Notes under the pieces: generated by a model
Told to the model about the DNA's origin: nothing
The model's database searches: none
Seen by the model: only the letters and a program-made list of their open reading frames with translations
Translations under genes and position numbers: made by a program
Assembly (NCBI RefSeq): GCF_902506145.1
Contig: NZ_LR733541.1
Span: 1 to 53,802, forward strand
Direction of reading: 5' to 3'
DNA: 53,802 nt
Source of the DNA: Burkholderia sp. 8Y
GTDB taxonomy: Bacteria > Pseudomonadota > Gammaproteobacteria > Burkholderiales > Burkholderiaceae
Shown: piece by piece, positions 18,234 to 26,162 of the stretch
Numbering within the stretch: the first letter of the stretch is position 1
Layout: every line of letters begins with the position of its first letter

Positions 18234-19484
18234 GTGGCGAAGAAACCGGACGCAGCCACGCCGAGCGCGGAACAAGAGGCGCTCGTGAAGGGCAAGACGC
18301 CGCGCAACGCGATCATGAGCATCGGCATTATGGCCGCTGTAGTGATCGGCGGGCTCGGCTTCTACTACGAACTGCAAGCCACGAACAAGGCGGACGAAGA
18401 GGCGCGCGTGAAAAAGGCGAGCGCACTAAAGTCGAGCACCGAAGCGCCTGCGGCCGCGAACAACAACGACATCGATCAGATGATCCGGCAGCAGCAGGAA
18501 GCTGCGGCGTCGGAGGCAGCCGCGCAGGCCGCATCATCAGCGGCAGTCCCCAAGCCTGCCGTCAAGCCGATGCTGACTGGCGCCGATTTCCAAGAAGAGG
18601 TCAGGGGCTCTGGCACAGACACGCGCGAGCTCTCCAAGCAAGCCGCGCAGGATGCCATCTATACATCGTCCATCTTCAAGCAGGCCGGCGCGTCACGTTC
18701 CGCGAATCAAGCGACCGGTGCACTGCCCGTTGGCGTTCCTTCGTTGGAAGAGGTGAGGGCTGCTCGAGCCGCTGCCAGAGCTAACACCCCCGATGCTATG
18801 GCGCTCGCCTTGGCAAAGCAGGGACAGGCTCCTGAAGACCGCGATCGCGCTTTCCTCAAGGAAGCTGCGTCACAAGGGGGCATCGAGCGCACGACCTTCA
18901 ATGGCCGGTCGACCGGCTGCACGTTGACGCCGCCGCACGTCATCCACGTGAAGACGGTGGAAGGGCTGAACTCCGACAAGCCGGGCCGAGTGTCGCTGAT
19001 GGTGGACGAGGACGTCTATGACAGCCTGCGCGGCGACTGCTTAATGATCCCGAAGGGTGCCTTCATCAATGGCATGTACAGCGCGGACGTCAAAGTAGGC
19101 CAAGAACGTCTGCTCGTCGCATCGACCAGTCTGCGCCTGCCCAACGGCAAGAGCCTGCCGCTGAACGGCATGCAGGGCGCCGATCAGAACGGCTATGCCG
19201 GTTTTTCGGGCGACGTGAACAATCACTTCCTCAAGATCTTCGGCGCTGGCTTCATCACCGCGATCTTGCTGAAAGCCTTCGATAGTGGCTCGCAGACCGC
19301 AACCACCGCTACGTCCAACGGTGTCACAACATACGGCGGTACGGCAGGGCAGGTTGCTGTGGCAACCGCTCAGACGGTCCTCCAGCGCAACCAAAATATC
19401 CCGCCGACCATCACGGTGGATCCTGGCCAGAAGTTCATGGTGCAGGTCACGCAAGACATCGTGATGGAGCCGTACCATGAGTAA
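18234..19484 (+). CDS. virB10: VirB10/TrbI-like core protein, 416 aa
   Basis: GTG start. A cytoplasmic N-terminus leads to one membrane segment at about 25-45 (IMSIGIMAAVVIGGLGFYY), then a long alanine/glutamine-rich linker (55-130) that spans the periplasm, and a C-terminal beta-barrel domain (about 225-410). The barrel includes FNGRSTGCTLTPPHVI, LMIPKGAFINGMY and a helical antenna segment IFGAGFITAILLKAF near residue 340. VirB10 links both membranes in the secretion channel. The stop overlaps the next gene by 8 bp. Confidence 0.9.
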   Translation: MAKKPDAATPSAEQEALVKGKTPRNAIMSIGIMAAVVIGGLGFYYELQATNKADEEARVKKASALKSSTEAPAAANNNDIDQMIRQQQEAAASEAAAQAASSAAVPKPAVKPMLTGADFQEEVRGSGTDTRELSKQAAQDAIYTSSIFKQAGASRSANQATGALPVGVPSLEEVRAARAAARANTPDAMALALAKQGQAPEDRDRAFLKEAASQGGIERTTFNGRSTGCTLTPPHVIHVKTVEGLNSDKPGRVSLMVDEDVYDSLRGDCLMIPKGAFINGMYSADVKVGQERLLVASTSLRLPNGKSLPLNGMQGADQNGYAGFSGDVNNHFLKIFGAGFITAILLKAFDSGSQTATTATSNGVTTYGGTAGQVAVATAQTVLQRNQNIPPTITVDPGQKFMVQVTQDIVMEPYHE

Positions 19485-20277
19485 GGCTCTTGCGGCGGCA
19501 TGCCTGTCCGTCATGGCGTTCGGCGCCCATGCCGCAATCATCGACTCGATCATCAGCCCGACGCGCATCGTGCTCGATGACGGCGTGAAGCGCGCAATCG
19601 TCGAGTTGCCGGGCGAGCCGGTCTACACCTGCGGGCTGAAGCCGTTCCTCGCATGGGCTAACCGCTTTGAAGGCCAAACAGTCGAAGCTGCTTCCGGCGG
19701 CGTCGCCGTGAGCGTCGACGGGTCGCCGGTCAGCCTGGAAAGCCTCTTTGTTAAAGCCGGATGGCTGCGCCCCGCGAATCTCACTGATGACGCACAAGCG
19801 AGCATCGCGGAGCGGCGGGGTGGCTGGTCGTGCGCCTCCGCGCAAGCGCCGTTTGACGTATTGCACACGTCAGTCGATCCGAAAATTCTCGCGGGTATCG
19901 CGCTCAACGAGTCGGCCTACAACGGTCGCGCATGGCCGTGGACGCTGAACGTTGCCGGTCGCGGCTTTTTCTTTCGCACGCGCGAGGATGCATACCGCGC
20001 GATTCGATACCTCATCAGCAATGGCCGATCCGACTTCGACATTGGCCTGATGCAGGTGAACTGGGGCTACCACGGTAAGCGCTTCACGAGTGCTTGGGAT
20101 GCCCTCGCTCCGGCGACGAACATCCGCGTCGCGGAAGACATTCTCAACGAGAACTACCGCCTCACGCACTCGGCCGTCAAGGCCGTCGCGTATTACCACA
20201 GCGCCAACCCCGCCCCGGGCCGCGAATATGTCGCGCGCTTCGTGAAGCACCTTTCTCAAATCGAACGCGGTCTATGA
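19477..20277 (+). CDS. Lytic transglycosylase with an extra N-terminal domain, 266 aa
   Basis: Signal peptide (LAAACLSVMAFGAHA). The N-terminal 100 residues are a small beta-rich domain (RIVLDDGVKRAIVELPG) of unknown role. Residues about 130-260 are an SLT-type transglycosylase: LAGIALNESAYNG contains the catalytic glutamate-like position (N-E-S), then FDIGLMQVNWGYHG and a final AVAYYHSANP. It cuts peptidoglycan so the envelope machine can be built. A second transglycosylase is encoded at 21533, so the operon has two. Confidence 0.82.
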   Translation: MSKALAAACLSVMAFGAHAAIIDSIISPTRIVLDDGVKRAIVELPGEPVYTCGLKPFLAWANRFEGQTVEAASGGVAVSVDGSPVSLESLFVKAGWLRPANLTDDAQASIAERRGGWSCASAQAPFDVLHTSVDPKILAGIALNESAYNGRAWPWTLNVAGRGFFFRTREDAYRAIRYLISNGRSDFDIGLMQVNWGYHGKRFTSAWDALAPATNIRVAEDILNENYRLTHSAVKAVAYYHSANPAPGREYVARFVKHLSQIERGL

Positions 20278-21536
20278 AGCACACGCTCTCTATTCTTACT
20301 CTCGCGCTTGCCGCAGTCACGCTTAACGCGGCGGCCGCTGGCACCGACCCGCTCGACTTCGACTACGAGATTGCGGGCAATGTGCTGGAGCGACCGGCGC
20401 TCGTCTTCAACGACGGCAGCGACACGTACTTCCAACCGCGTGCCGGTCAGGCGCTGCGCGTCGACGGTGGCCACAGTCAGGGGCCGTACATCGTCGTGCC
20501 TGGCACGCCAGAGGTGATCCGTTACTCGGCGGGCGGTTCGAGCGCGACCGCATACTGGAAGAAGGCCAATCGCTTCATCGGCGATAAGGCACGCAGCGAC
20601 ACGCCCTCCGGCTTTTCTGGCTTCTCTGGCCGCCTTGCGTTCATCGGACCGCGCAGCAGCCTTGAAAGTACCCGGCCTTTGAACGCCACGCTGCCGCTCG
20701 CGCAACTGGTTAAAGCGCTCGTGCCGCAGGGCTGGACCGGATCGGCACAGAAAGATATCGATCTGACGGCCTCGGCCAGCTTTGGAACGCGTGATGGCGA
20801 GAACTGGATGCAATCGCTTGACCGGCTGGTGGCCGCGTCCGACCTTTACGCCGACGTCGATTTCAACTCTCAGCATGTAACCCTTCGCCGTTCGGCTCCG
20901 CAGTCGGTGGGCGTCAACTACGTTGCGCCGGTGTCGCAGGTCGCGGGAAGTCCTGTTGCCGCGCCGCCGAGCGTGACTACCGGTGCGGACCCGATCGCAG
21001 ATATCGCAAAGAAAGCCGACGCCGACGCGGCCGCTGCATCGGGGTCCGTCCTGGCCGCCAAGCTAGGCGCCGTGGCGATCCGCGACGGTGACGATAGCCA
21101 TATTCAAATCAAGTTCTCGGCGAAGCCCGCTGCGGAGCTCAAGGTAACCGGCCAGGATGGCAAGTCGCTGCGTCCGAAGTGGGATGACGCGACCGACGTT
21201 CTGACCTTCAACCGCGCGGAGCGTTTCACGATCGCTAGCGCCACCGACAAGGTTGAAGTCGCCCGTGTTGCCGGAACCGTCTATGAGTTCGACACAGCAA
21301 ATAAAGCTGCCCTTCAAAGTGTGTTCGACGAGAACGGCTCGACGTTCTTCAAGTTCGCAGACACGGTCGGCAAGGTGACGGTCGCCGACGTGGCGCACAT
21401 GGGCTCGGGCGAACAGAAGGGCCGCTATTACAAATTCAACGGCACCGCCGACCAGTTCATCGTCAACGCCGACGGCAATGTCGTCAACGTCCTGCGCAAA
21501 CACGATGTGCGGTTCTTCGATCGGCCCGCGTCATGA
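20274..21536 (+). CDS. Secreted protein with VirB9-like ends around a TcpQ-like domain, 420 aa
   Basis: I start it at the ATG overlapping the previous stop (ATGA), which gives a clean signal peptide (MKHTLSILTLALAAVTLNAA). Residues 40-85 carry PALVFNDGSDTYFQPR, like VirB9 C-terminal domains. Residues about 135-205 resemble the TcpQ/PilL domain of type IVb pili (LVKALVPQGWTGSAQKDIDL). The last 130 residues hold a second VirB9-like block (VFDENGSTFFKF). The product is therefore a hybrid of secretion-core and pilus-secretin-partner modules. It could dock the pilus secretin to the VirB core; that role is inference. Confidence 0.7.
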   Translation: MKHTLSILTLALAAVTLNAAAAGTDPLDFDYEIAGNVLERPALVFNDGSDTYFQPRAGQALRVDGGHSQGPYIVVPGTPEVIRYSAGGSSATAYWKKANRFIGDKARSDTPSGFSGFSGRLAFIGPRSSLESTRPLNATLPLAQLVKALVPQGWTGSAQKDIDLTASASFGTRDGENWMQSLDRLVAASDLYADVDFNSQHVTLRRSAPQSVGVNYVAPVSQVAGSPVAAPPSVTTGADPIADIAKKADADAAAASGSVLAAKLGAVAIRDGDDSHIQIKFSAKPAAELKVTGQDGKSLRPKWDDATDVLTFNRAERFTIASATDKVEVARVAGTVYEFDTANKAALQSVFDENGSTFFKFADTVGKVTVADVAHMGSGEQKGRYYKFNGTADQFIVNADGNVVNVLRKHDVRFFDRPAS

Positions 21537-21955
21537 ACCGGATCGTTCGCTTTTCGACGCTGCTTTGCGCGGCCGTCGCGCTGCAAGCGCGCGCCGATTG
21601 TATTGACGATGCCGCGCGTTACCACCGCGTGAGCGTCCAAGTGGTACGCGCCATCGCCCAACAAGAGTCGGGCATGCGCCCGTATGTGACCAGTCGCAAT
21701 ACCGATGGAAGCGAGGACATTGGGTTGATGCAAATCAACTCGTCATGGCTTCCGAAACTGGCGCGCTTTGGCATCAGTCGCCAACACCTGTTCGACGCCT
21801 GCGTGAACGCCTACGTGGGGACATGGATCCTCGCATCGAACATTAAGCAGTTCGGTCCGACATGGAAGGCCGTCGGTGCCTACAACGCTGTCTCCTCGAA
21901 CAGGCAACTCATTTACGCCAACAACATTTACCGCCGCCTGCAACGCGCGAACTGA
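21533..21955 (+). CDS. VirB1/PilT-type lytic transglycosylase, 140 aa
   Basis: Signal peptide (IVRFSTLLCAAVALQARA) followed by a compact SLT domain: VQVVRAIAQQESGMRP with the catalytic glutamate in Q-Q-E-S, then IGLMQINSSWLPKL and VGAYNAVSSNRQ. The length and motifs match the small transglycosylases of conjugation and type IVb pilus clusters (VirB1, R64 PilT). It overlaps the upstream gene by 4 bp (ATGA). Confidence 0.92.
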   Translation: MNRIVRFSTLLCAAVALQARADCIDDAARYHRVSVQVVRAIAQQESGMRPYVTSRNTDGSEDIGLMQINSSWLPKLARFGISRQHLFDACVNAYVGTWILASNIKQFGPTWKAVGAYNAVSSNRQLIYANNIYRRLQRAN

Positions 21956-21960
21956 CCGAC

Positions 21961-22629
21961 ATGACGCCTACTTTTTCTCTTCAAACGCATCGCACCGCGC
22001 GCATGGTGGCTCACTTGTTCGCGTGTCTGGCACTGACGACCGTATCGGGTCTCGCCGCGGCTGATCCTGACCAGTCGCGCCTTGCGCCGCCACCGGGCGA
22101 CGGTTGGCAACTCCTCGCTGCACCTGCGGCCAAGGCTCCGCTCTCTCAAGTGGCAATGATGACGCCGCCTGCTCATGCGACTGCCGTTGCTCCGGTTACT
22201 GCCGCTGCTCCTCCTGCGCCGGCAGCGCCTGCCGCGCCCAAGGCAGTGATCGGCGGGGCCGCACCTTCAGCGCTACCGGGCGCGGCCGCGCCGTCAGCAG
22301 TTGGTTCGTTGGACGTTGCCCCGGTCGTTGTGCCGTCGCAAGGCGGTGCAACGGCGCCCGGCGGAATCCTGAGCTTCACCATCACGCCGCAGGACATCAA
22401 CCTGCGCAACGCGCTCGATCGCTGGCTGCAGCAGCAGGGTTGGCAACTCGCGTGGAAGATCGACGACGACCTGCCGCTGGAGTTCAACGCGACGTTCACG
22501 GGTGACTTCAAGTCGGTCCTCACCCAAATGATGCAAGCGACAAACCACATGCGTACGCCCACGCGCGTCTGCAAGCACACCAACAACGTTATCCGCGTCG
22601 TCGCACGCGCAGCCAACTGCCAAGAGTAA
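21961..22629 (+). CDS. TcpQ/PilL-like pilus protein, 222 aa
   Basis: The ATG at 21961 gives a signal peptide ending near LAAADP. A long alanine/proline-rich linker (about 55-130) precedes a C-terminal TcpQ domain (140-215: INLRNALDRWLQQQGWQLAW, then LEFNATFTGDFKSVL). TcpQ proteins partner with the outer-membrane secretin of type IVb pili, and the secretin gene follows after 5 bp. Confidence 0.85.
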   Translation: MTPTFSLQTHRTARMVAHLFACLALTTVSGLAAADPDQSRLAPPPGDGWQLLAAPAAKAPLSQVAMMTPPAHATAVAPVTAAAPPAPAAPAAPKAVIGGAAPSALPGAAAPSAVGSLDVAPVVVPSQGGATAPGGILSFTITPQDINLRNALDRWLQQQGWQLAWKIDDDLPLEFNATFTGDFKSVLTQMMQATNHMRTPTRVCKHTNNVIRVVARAANCQE

Positions 22630-22634
22630 TCGTC

Positions 22635-24161
22635 ATGCGCCTCACGAAAATCAAATCTGCCGTTGCCATTCTCGTCGCTGCATCGCTTACTGGCTGCGCC
22701 GTTTCGCAATTCGACGTGAACCACGCCTATGACGCAACGAACGCTGAAGCGGCACGCGCGATGGGCAATGGTCCGGACTCGATGTCTCTCGTTGAAGAAG
22801 TGCCTACGGCCTTCCTCGGTGACCGACTGGTGCCGGTCGCATACGAGGCGACGTTGCCGGCGATCTTCCGCGAAAAGACGGTTGTCTTCCCCGGCAACCT
22901 CCCGCTGTCGAAGATCGCGACGCTGGTTTCCACGGCTACCGGCTATCCGGTGCATTTGAGCCCGGACGTCTTCATCCCGCGCGACGCGCTGATTCCGAGG
23001 ACGAACGGCGCTGGCGGCCCGAGCGTACCGACCCAGCCGCAATCGATGGCTAAGTCGAACGTCGAGCCTGTCTACGCCCAGGCGTGCAACTGCAAGGTGG
23101 GCGAGTACCTTCGCGGCGTCACTGAGAATCTTGGCCTCGACTGGAATTTCGATGGCACGACCATCGCGATTAGCCGGTTCGTGACCAAGACGTTCACAAT
23201 CGCCGCCGTCCCGGGCAAGGTGTCGATCAAGTCGACGATGTCGAAGGGCACGGATACGTCGACGGGCAATCAATCGTCCGGCGGCACGACTGGCGGCACC
23301 TCGGGCAACACCGGCTCATTCTCGTCGGTCACGTCCACCGGCCGCGACGGCACGTTCGATCAGATTGCCATCATCCAGTCGGAACTGGAAAAGCTGAAGT
23401 CGCCGCTAGGCGAAGTCGTGGTGAATCCGCAGAGCCGTCTGGTCATGGTGCGTGACACAAAGGAAGCGGTCGATCGCATGGGCGCGCTGCTCGCGCGAGA
23501 GAACGCAATTTCCACCCGGCAGGTCGCGTTGCGCGTGCGTACGTTGCAGGTTGATTTGAGCAACGCATCGCAAGCTGGTGTGAGCGCCGACATCGTCTTC
23601 AACCGCATTTCCGATGGCCTGAAACGCTACGCCGTCTCCTTTGCGTCGCCCACTTCGCTGGCGACCGCAGTGGGCGGCACGGTCGGACTCTCGGTCCTGA
23701 AGCCGGGCTCGCCGATGGAAGGCACGAACGCGATTATCAGCGGCCTGAACTCGTTTGGTAAGACGGTTCAGGACAACACCCAAACCAAGCTGACGTTGAA
23801 CGGCTTGCCCGTGTCAGTCGGCTCGTTCGAAACGAAGGGCTACCTCGCCGCGACGACGCCGAGCGTGGGTTCCCTTACGGGCAGCTCCTCTGGGGTCCCG
23901 GGCTTGCAGCCGGGATCGGTGACCGTCGGCGACTTCGTGAACATCCTGCCTTCGGTCAACGATCACAACCAGATCATCCTCTCGTACTGGAGCGATAGCT
24001 CGAAGCTGAACGGCCCCTTCACGACCATCAGCACAGGTTCAGGCGCCACCTTGCAGCAGATCCAGTTGCCGGACATCCTCGGCAACAAAGACGATCAGAC
24101 CATCGCGCTGTCGGACGGGCAGACGGTGGTGCTGTACGGCGCGGTGAGCAAATCACTATGA
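22635..24161 (+). CDS. pilN: PilN-type secretin of the type IVb pilus, frameshifted near its end
   Basis: A lipoprotein signal peptide with lipobox LTGC (Cys at about 21) starts this outer-membrane secretin. N-domains (residues 75-200) precede the secretin core (about 240-500), with a serine/glycine-rich insert near 215. The frame stops at 24159-24161 after YGAVSKSL. Omitting one base (the C at 24156) joins it to 35 further codons (YDGSNNNGIGG ... FQVIMLTATVVPSM) ending at TGA 24262-24264, which is the expected secretin C-terminus. The stop is thus from a one-base insertion, by mutation or sequence error. Confidence 0.9.
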   Translation: MRLTKIKSAVAILVAASLTGCAVSQFDVNHAYDATNAEAARAMGNGPDSMSLVEEVPTAFLGDRLVPVAYEATLPAIFREKTVVFPGNLPLSKIATLVSTATGYPVHLSPDVFIPRDALIPRTNGAGGPSVPTQPQSMAKSNVEPVYAQACNCKVGEYLRGVTENLGLDWNFDGTTIAISRFVTKTFTIAAVPGKVSIKSTMSKGTDTSTGNQSSGGTTGGTSGNTGSFSSVTSTGRDGTFDQIAIIQSELEKLKSPLGEVVVNPQSRLVMVRDTKEAVDRMGALLARENAISTRQVALRVRTLQVDLSNASQAGVSADIVFNRISDGLKRYAVSFASPTSLATAVGGTVGLSVLKPGSPMEGTNAIISGLNSFGKTVQDNTQTKLTLNGLPVSVGSFETKGYLAATTPSVGSLTGSSSGVPGLQPGSVTVGDFVNILPSVNDHNQIILSYWSDSSKLNGPFTTISTGSGATLQQIQLPDILGNKDDQTIALSDGQTVVLYGAVSKSL

Positions 24162-24283
24162 CGGCAGCAATAACAACGGTATCGGTGGTCTGTCGGGTGC
24201 ATGGAACAAGGGCAGGACGTTCCAGGTGATCATGCTGACCGCGACTGTCGTCCCGTCGATGTGAGTGCGAGGTAAGCAGACTC

Positions 24284-25564
24284 ATGCACTTTGAATCGAT
24301 ACCGGGGGAGAAGGGCGCGAGACTAGCCTTTGGGCTGGAATGGCGCGCCTATTCCGCAAAGGGAGCGCGCGCAGAGCGACGGCACTATGCGCAAGAGTCG
24401 GGAGCGACGCACTACACCGAGTTCAAGGCCAACGACGAGACGATCGTCGGCTTCTGCGAGCTTGAGGCTTCGCAGCGAAAGGGCGGAAAGCTCTATTCAG
24501 CCGCTGCGCGTATTGCTCAGCTTGACCGTGTCCGTCGCCGCCCGGCCGTGCTTGTCCTCATTCAGAACGATGAGCGCGTGCATTTGGTGCTCGTGCAGCG
24601 CGGGGCCGTGTCGCTCGATGAGGAAGTCGCTCTTAACGCCCTCGCTGAGCGACGGGAGGAGATCGAGGACAAATGTGCGAAGGCGGGGCTGGAACTCGCC
24701 ACGCTTGGCCACGGCGCACAACTGCACGCGGTCGATGAGTCTTTCGATATCCGCGAACTGCTTGTTGCCCGCAAGGTCGGGGTCATCAAGAAGATTCCGG
24801 TCGCGGTGCCGACGGCTATTCCGCTGCTCGTCATCCTGGCGGCCGCTTTCTTCGGCGGCAAGCAGCTGATCGATGTGCTGAATCCGCCGCCGCCTCCGCC
24901 CGCGCCCCCGCCCACGTTTATGCAGGATTACCAGTCCGCAGTGATACGGACGCTCGCGGCGCCCGCGCCGCTGGCAAACCAGCTTGTCCCCGAGCTGCTG
25001 GCTGGCTTCGGCGCGCAGGAAACGAACGTAGCCGGCTGGCAGTTTCAAAAAGCGTCCTGCACGATCGCGGGTCCTTGCGTCGTCACCTATAAGCGGCAGG
25101 GCGGCACTTTCAAAGAATTCGACGCACGCGCGCCCGAGTCGCTACGACCAATCGTCTTCAATCCCGATGGCCTGCATCTGACCACGCGAGGGCCGCAAGT
25201 CGCGGTGGCCGAGCGCGTTGCGCTGGCTCAGGCGAAGACATGGCCCACGCAACAGGCGCTGATCAAAGCGTTGCAGACGGACCCGCAGAGGCTTTCCAGC
25301 AAGCCCGAGACGCTAGACAGCCACGGCTACGTCGTTGACATCAAGCCTGCCGAGCGACTGATCCCACGTCAACCAATGCCGGGGGAAGTGCATGGGCCGC
25401 TGATTGTGCGGGGCACGTGGCAAATCGACGGATACAAATGGCAGAGCGCGCTGCTAGCGCGCTTGCCCGACAACATGGCACTGGACACCCTCGACGTCGA
25501 GCTAAAGGAAGACGGTACCGGGGTGCATTTCACTGCGAAGGGTAAATACTATGTTCTCAACTAA
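24284..25564 (+). CDS. pilO2: PilO2-type inner-membrane pilus protein, 426 aa
   Basis: The N-terminal 170 residues are cytoplasmic and actin-like-adaptor-like. One membrane segment at about 176-192 (VPTAIPLLVILAAAFFGG) and a proline run lead to a periplasmic domain of some 220 residues. This matches PilO2 of R64-type thin pili, which forms the inner-membrane platform with PilP and PilR. The stop overlaps pilP by 14 bp. In the sequence, it begins only 19 bp after the true secretin end, which supports reading the secretin through its frameshift. Confidence 0.88.
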   Translation: MHFESIPGEKGARLAFGLEWRAYSAKGARAERRHYAQESGATHYTEFKANDETIVGFCELEASQRKGGKLYSAAARIAQLDRVRRRPAVLVLIQNDERVHLVLVQRGAVSLDEEVALNALAERREEIEDKCAKAGLELATLGHGAQLHAVDESFDIRELLVARKVGVIKKIPVAVPTAIPLLVILAAAFFGGKQLIDVLNPPPPPPAPPPTFMQDYQSAVIRTLAAPAPLANQLVPELLAGFGAQETNVAGWQFQKASCTIAGPCVVTYKRQGGTFKEFDARAPESLRPIVFNPDGLHLTTRGPQVAVAERVALAQAKTWPTQQALIKALQTDPQRLSSKPETLDSHGYVVDIKPAERLIPRQPMPGEVHGPLIVRGTWQIDGYKWQSALLARLPDNMALDTLDVELKEDGTGVHFTAKGKYYVLN

Positions 25565-26159
25565 GTGGCCGGTTCGTGCGGCATGCTTCGGCGCGCTCCT
25601 GCTTGTGACCGGCGCGGCTCTTTCGCAGGAAAGTCATCTCACGCTGGACGACATCGACAAGCTCGCCCGCGAGAAGCTCGTCGATTCGATGCGCAAAGGT
25701 CAGGGCGGGCAAGGCAACTCGCCGGCGCCGTCTGGCAGTGTTGCGCTCGGCGCGCCGGTCGCGGCCCCGCCTGGCCCGGTCGGTGCCGCACCCGTCGCGT
25801 CTAAGGTGGTCGAGCGAAAGTTCAGTCCCCCGCCGAAGCGCGTGATCCCCGCCACGTTCGTCGGCGCGTATTCGGACATGTCCGGCTCGTACGTCCTCTA
25901 CGACTACCAGGGCACGACTTACACCGCACGACGCGGTAGCCGCTTGCTTAACGGCTGGACGGTCGCGTCCATCGACGGCTTCACGGTCAACCTCGTCGAC
26001 GGCAAACGCCACTGGACGGAAACCATCGCCGCACCGGCCGATGTTCCCGCCGTCATTCCCGACGGCCCGGCCGTTAGGGCGATCACCGATCTTTCGTCTC
26101 CGCTTCCGCCGGGCGGGGTCTCCTCGACCGCTTCTACTTTCGTACCGTTCGGGAAATAA
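25551..26159 (+). CDS. pilP: PilP-type pilus assembly protein, 202 aa
   Basis: Signal peptide (AACFGALLLVTGAALS), an acidic helical segment (LTLDDIDKLAREKLVDSM), an alanine/proline linker and a small beta domain (about 95-165: YVLYDYQGTTYTARRGSRLL, then WTVASIDGFTVNL). Size, layout and position between pilO2 and the ATPase gene match PilP of type IVb pili, which links the inner-membrane platform to the secretin. Confidence 0.88.
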   Translation: MFSTKWPVRAACFGALLLVTGAALSQESHLTLDDIDKLAREKLVDSMRKGQGGQGNSPAPSGSVALGAPVAAPPGPVGAAPVASKVVERKFSPPPKRVIPATFVGAYSDMSGSYVLYDYQGTTYTARRGSRLLNGWTVASIDGFTVNLVDGKRHWTETIAAPADVPAVIPDGPAVRAITDLSSPLPPGGVSSTASTFVPFGK

Positions 26160-26162
26160 GCC

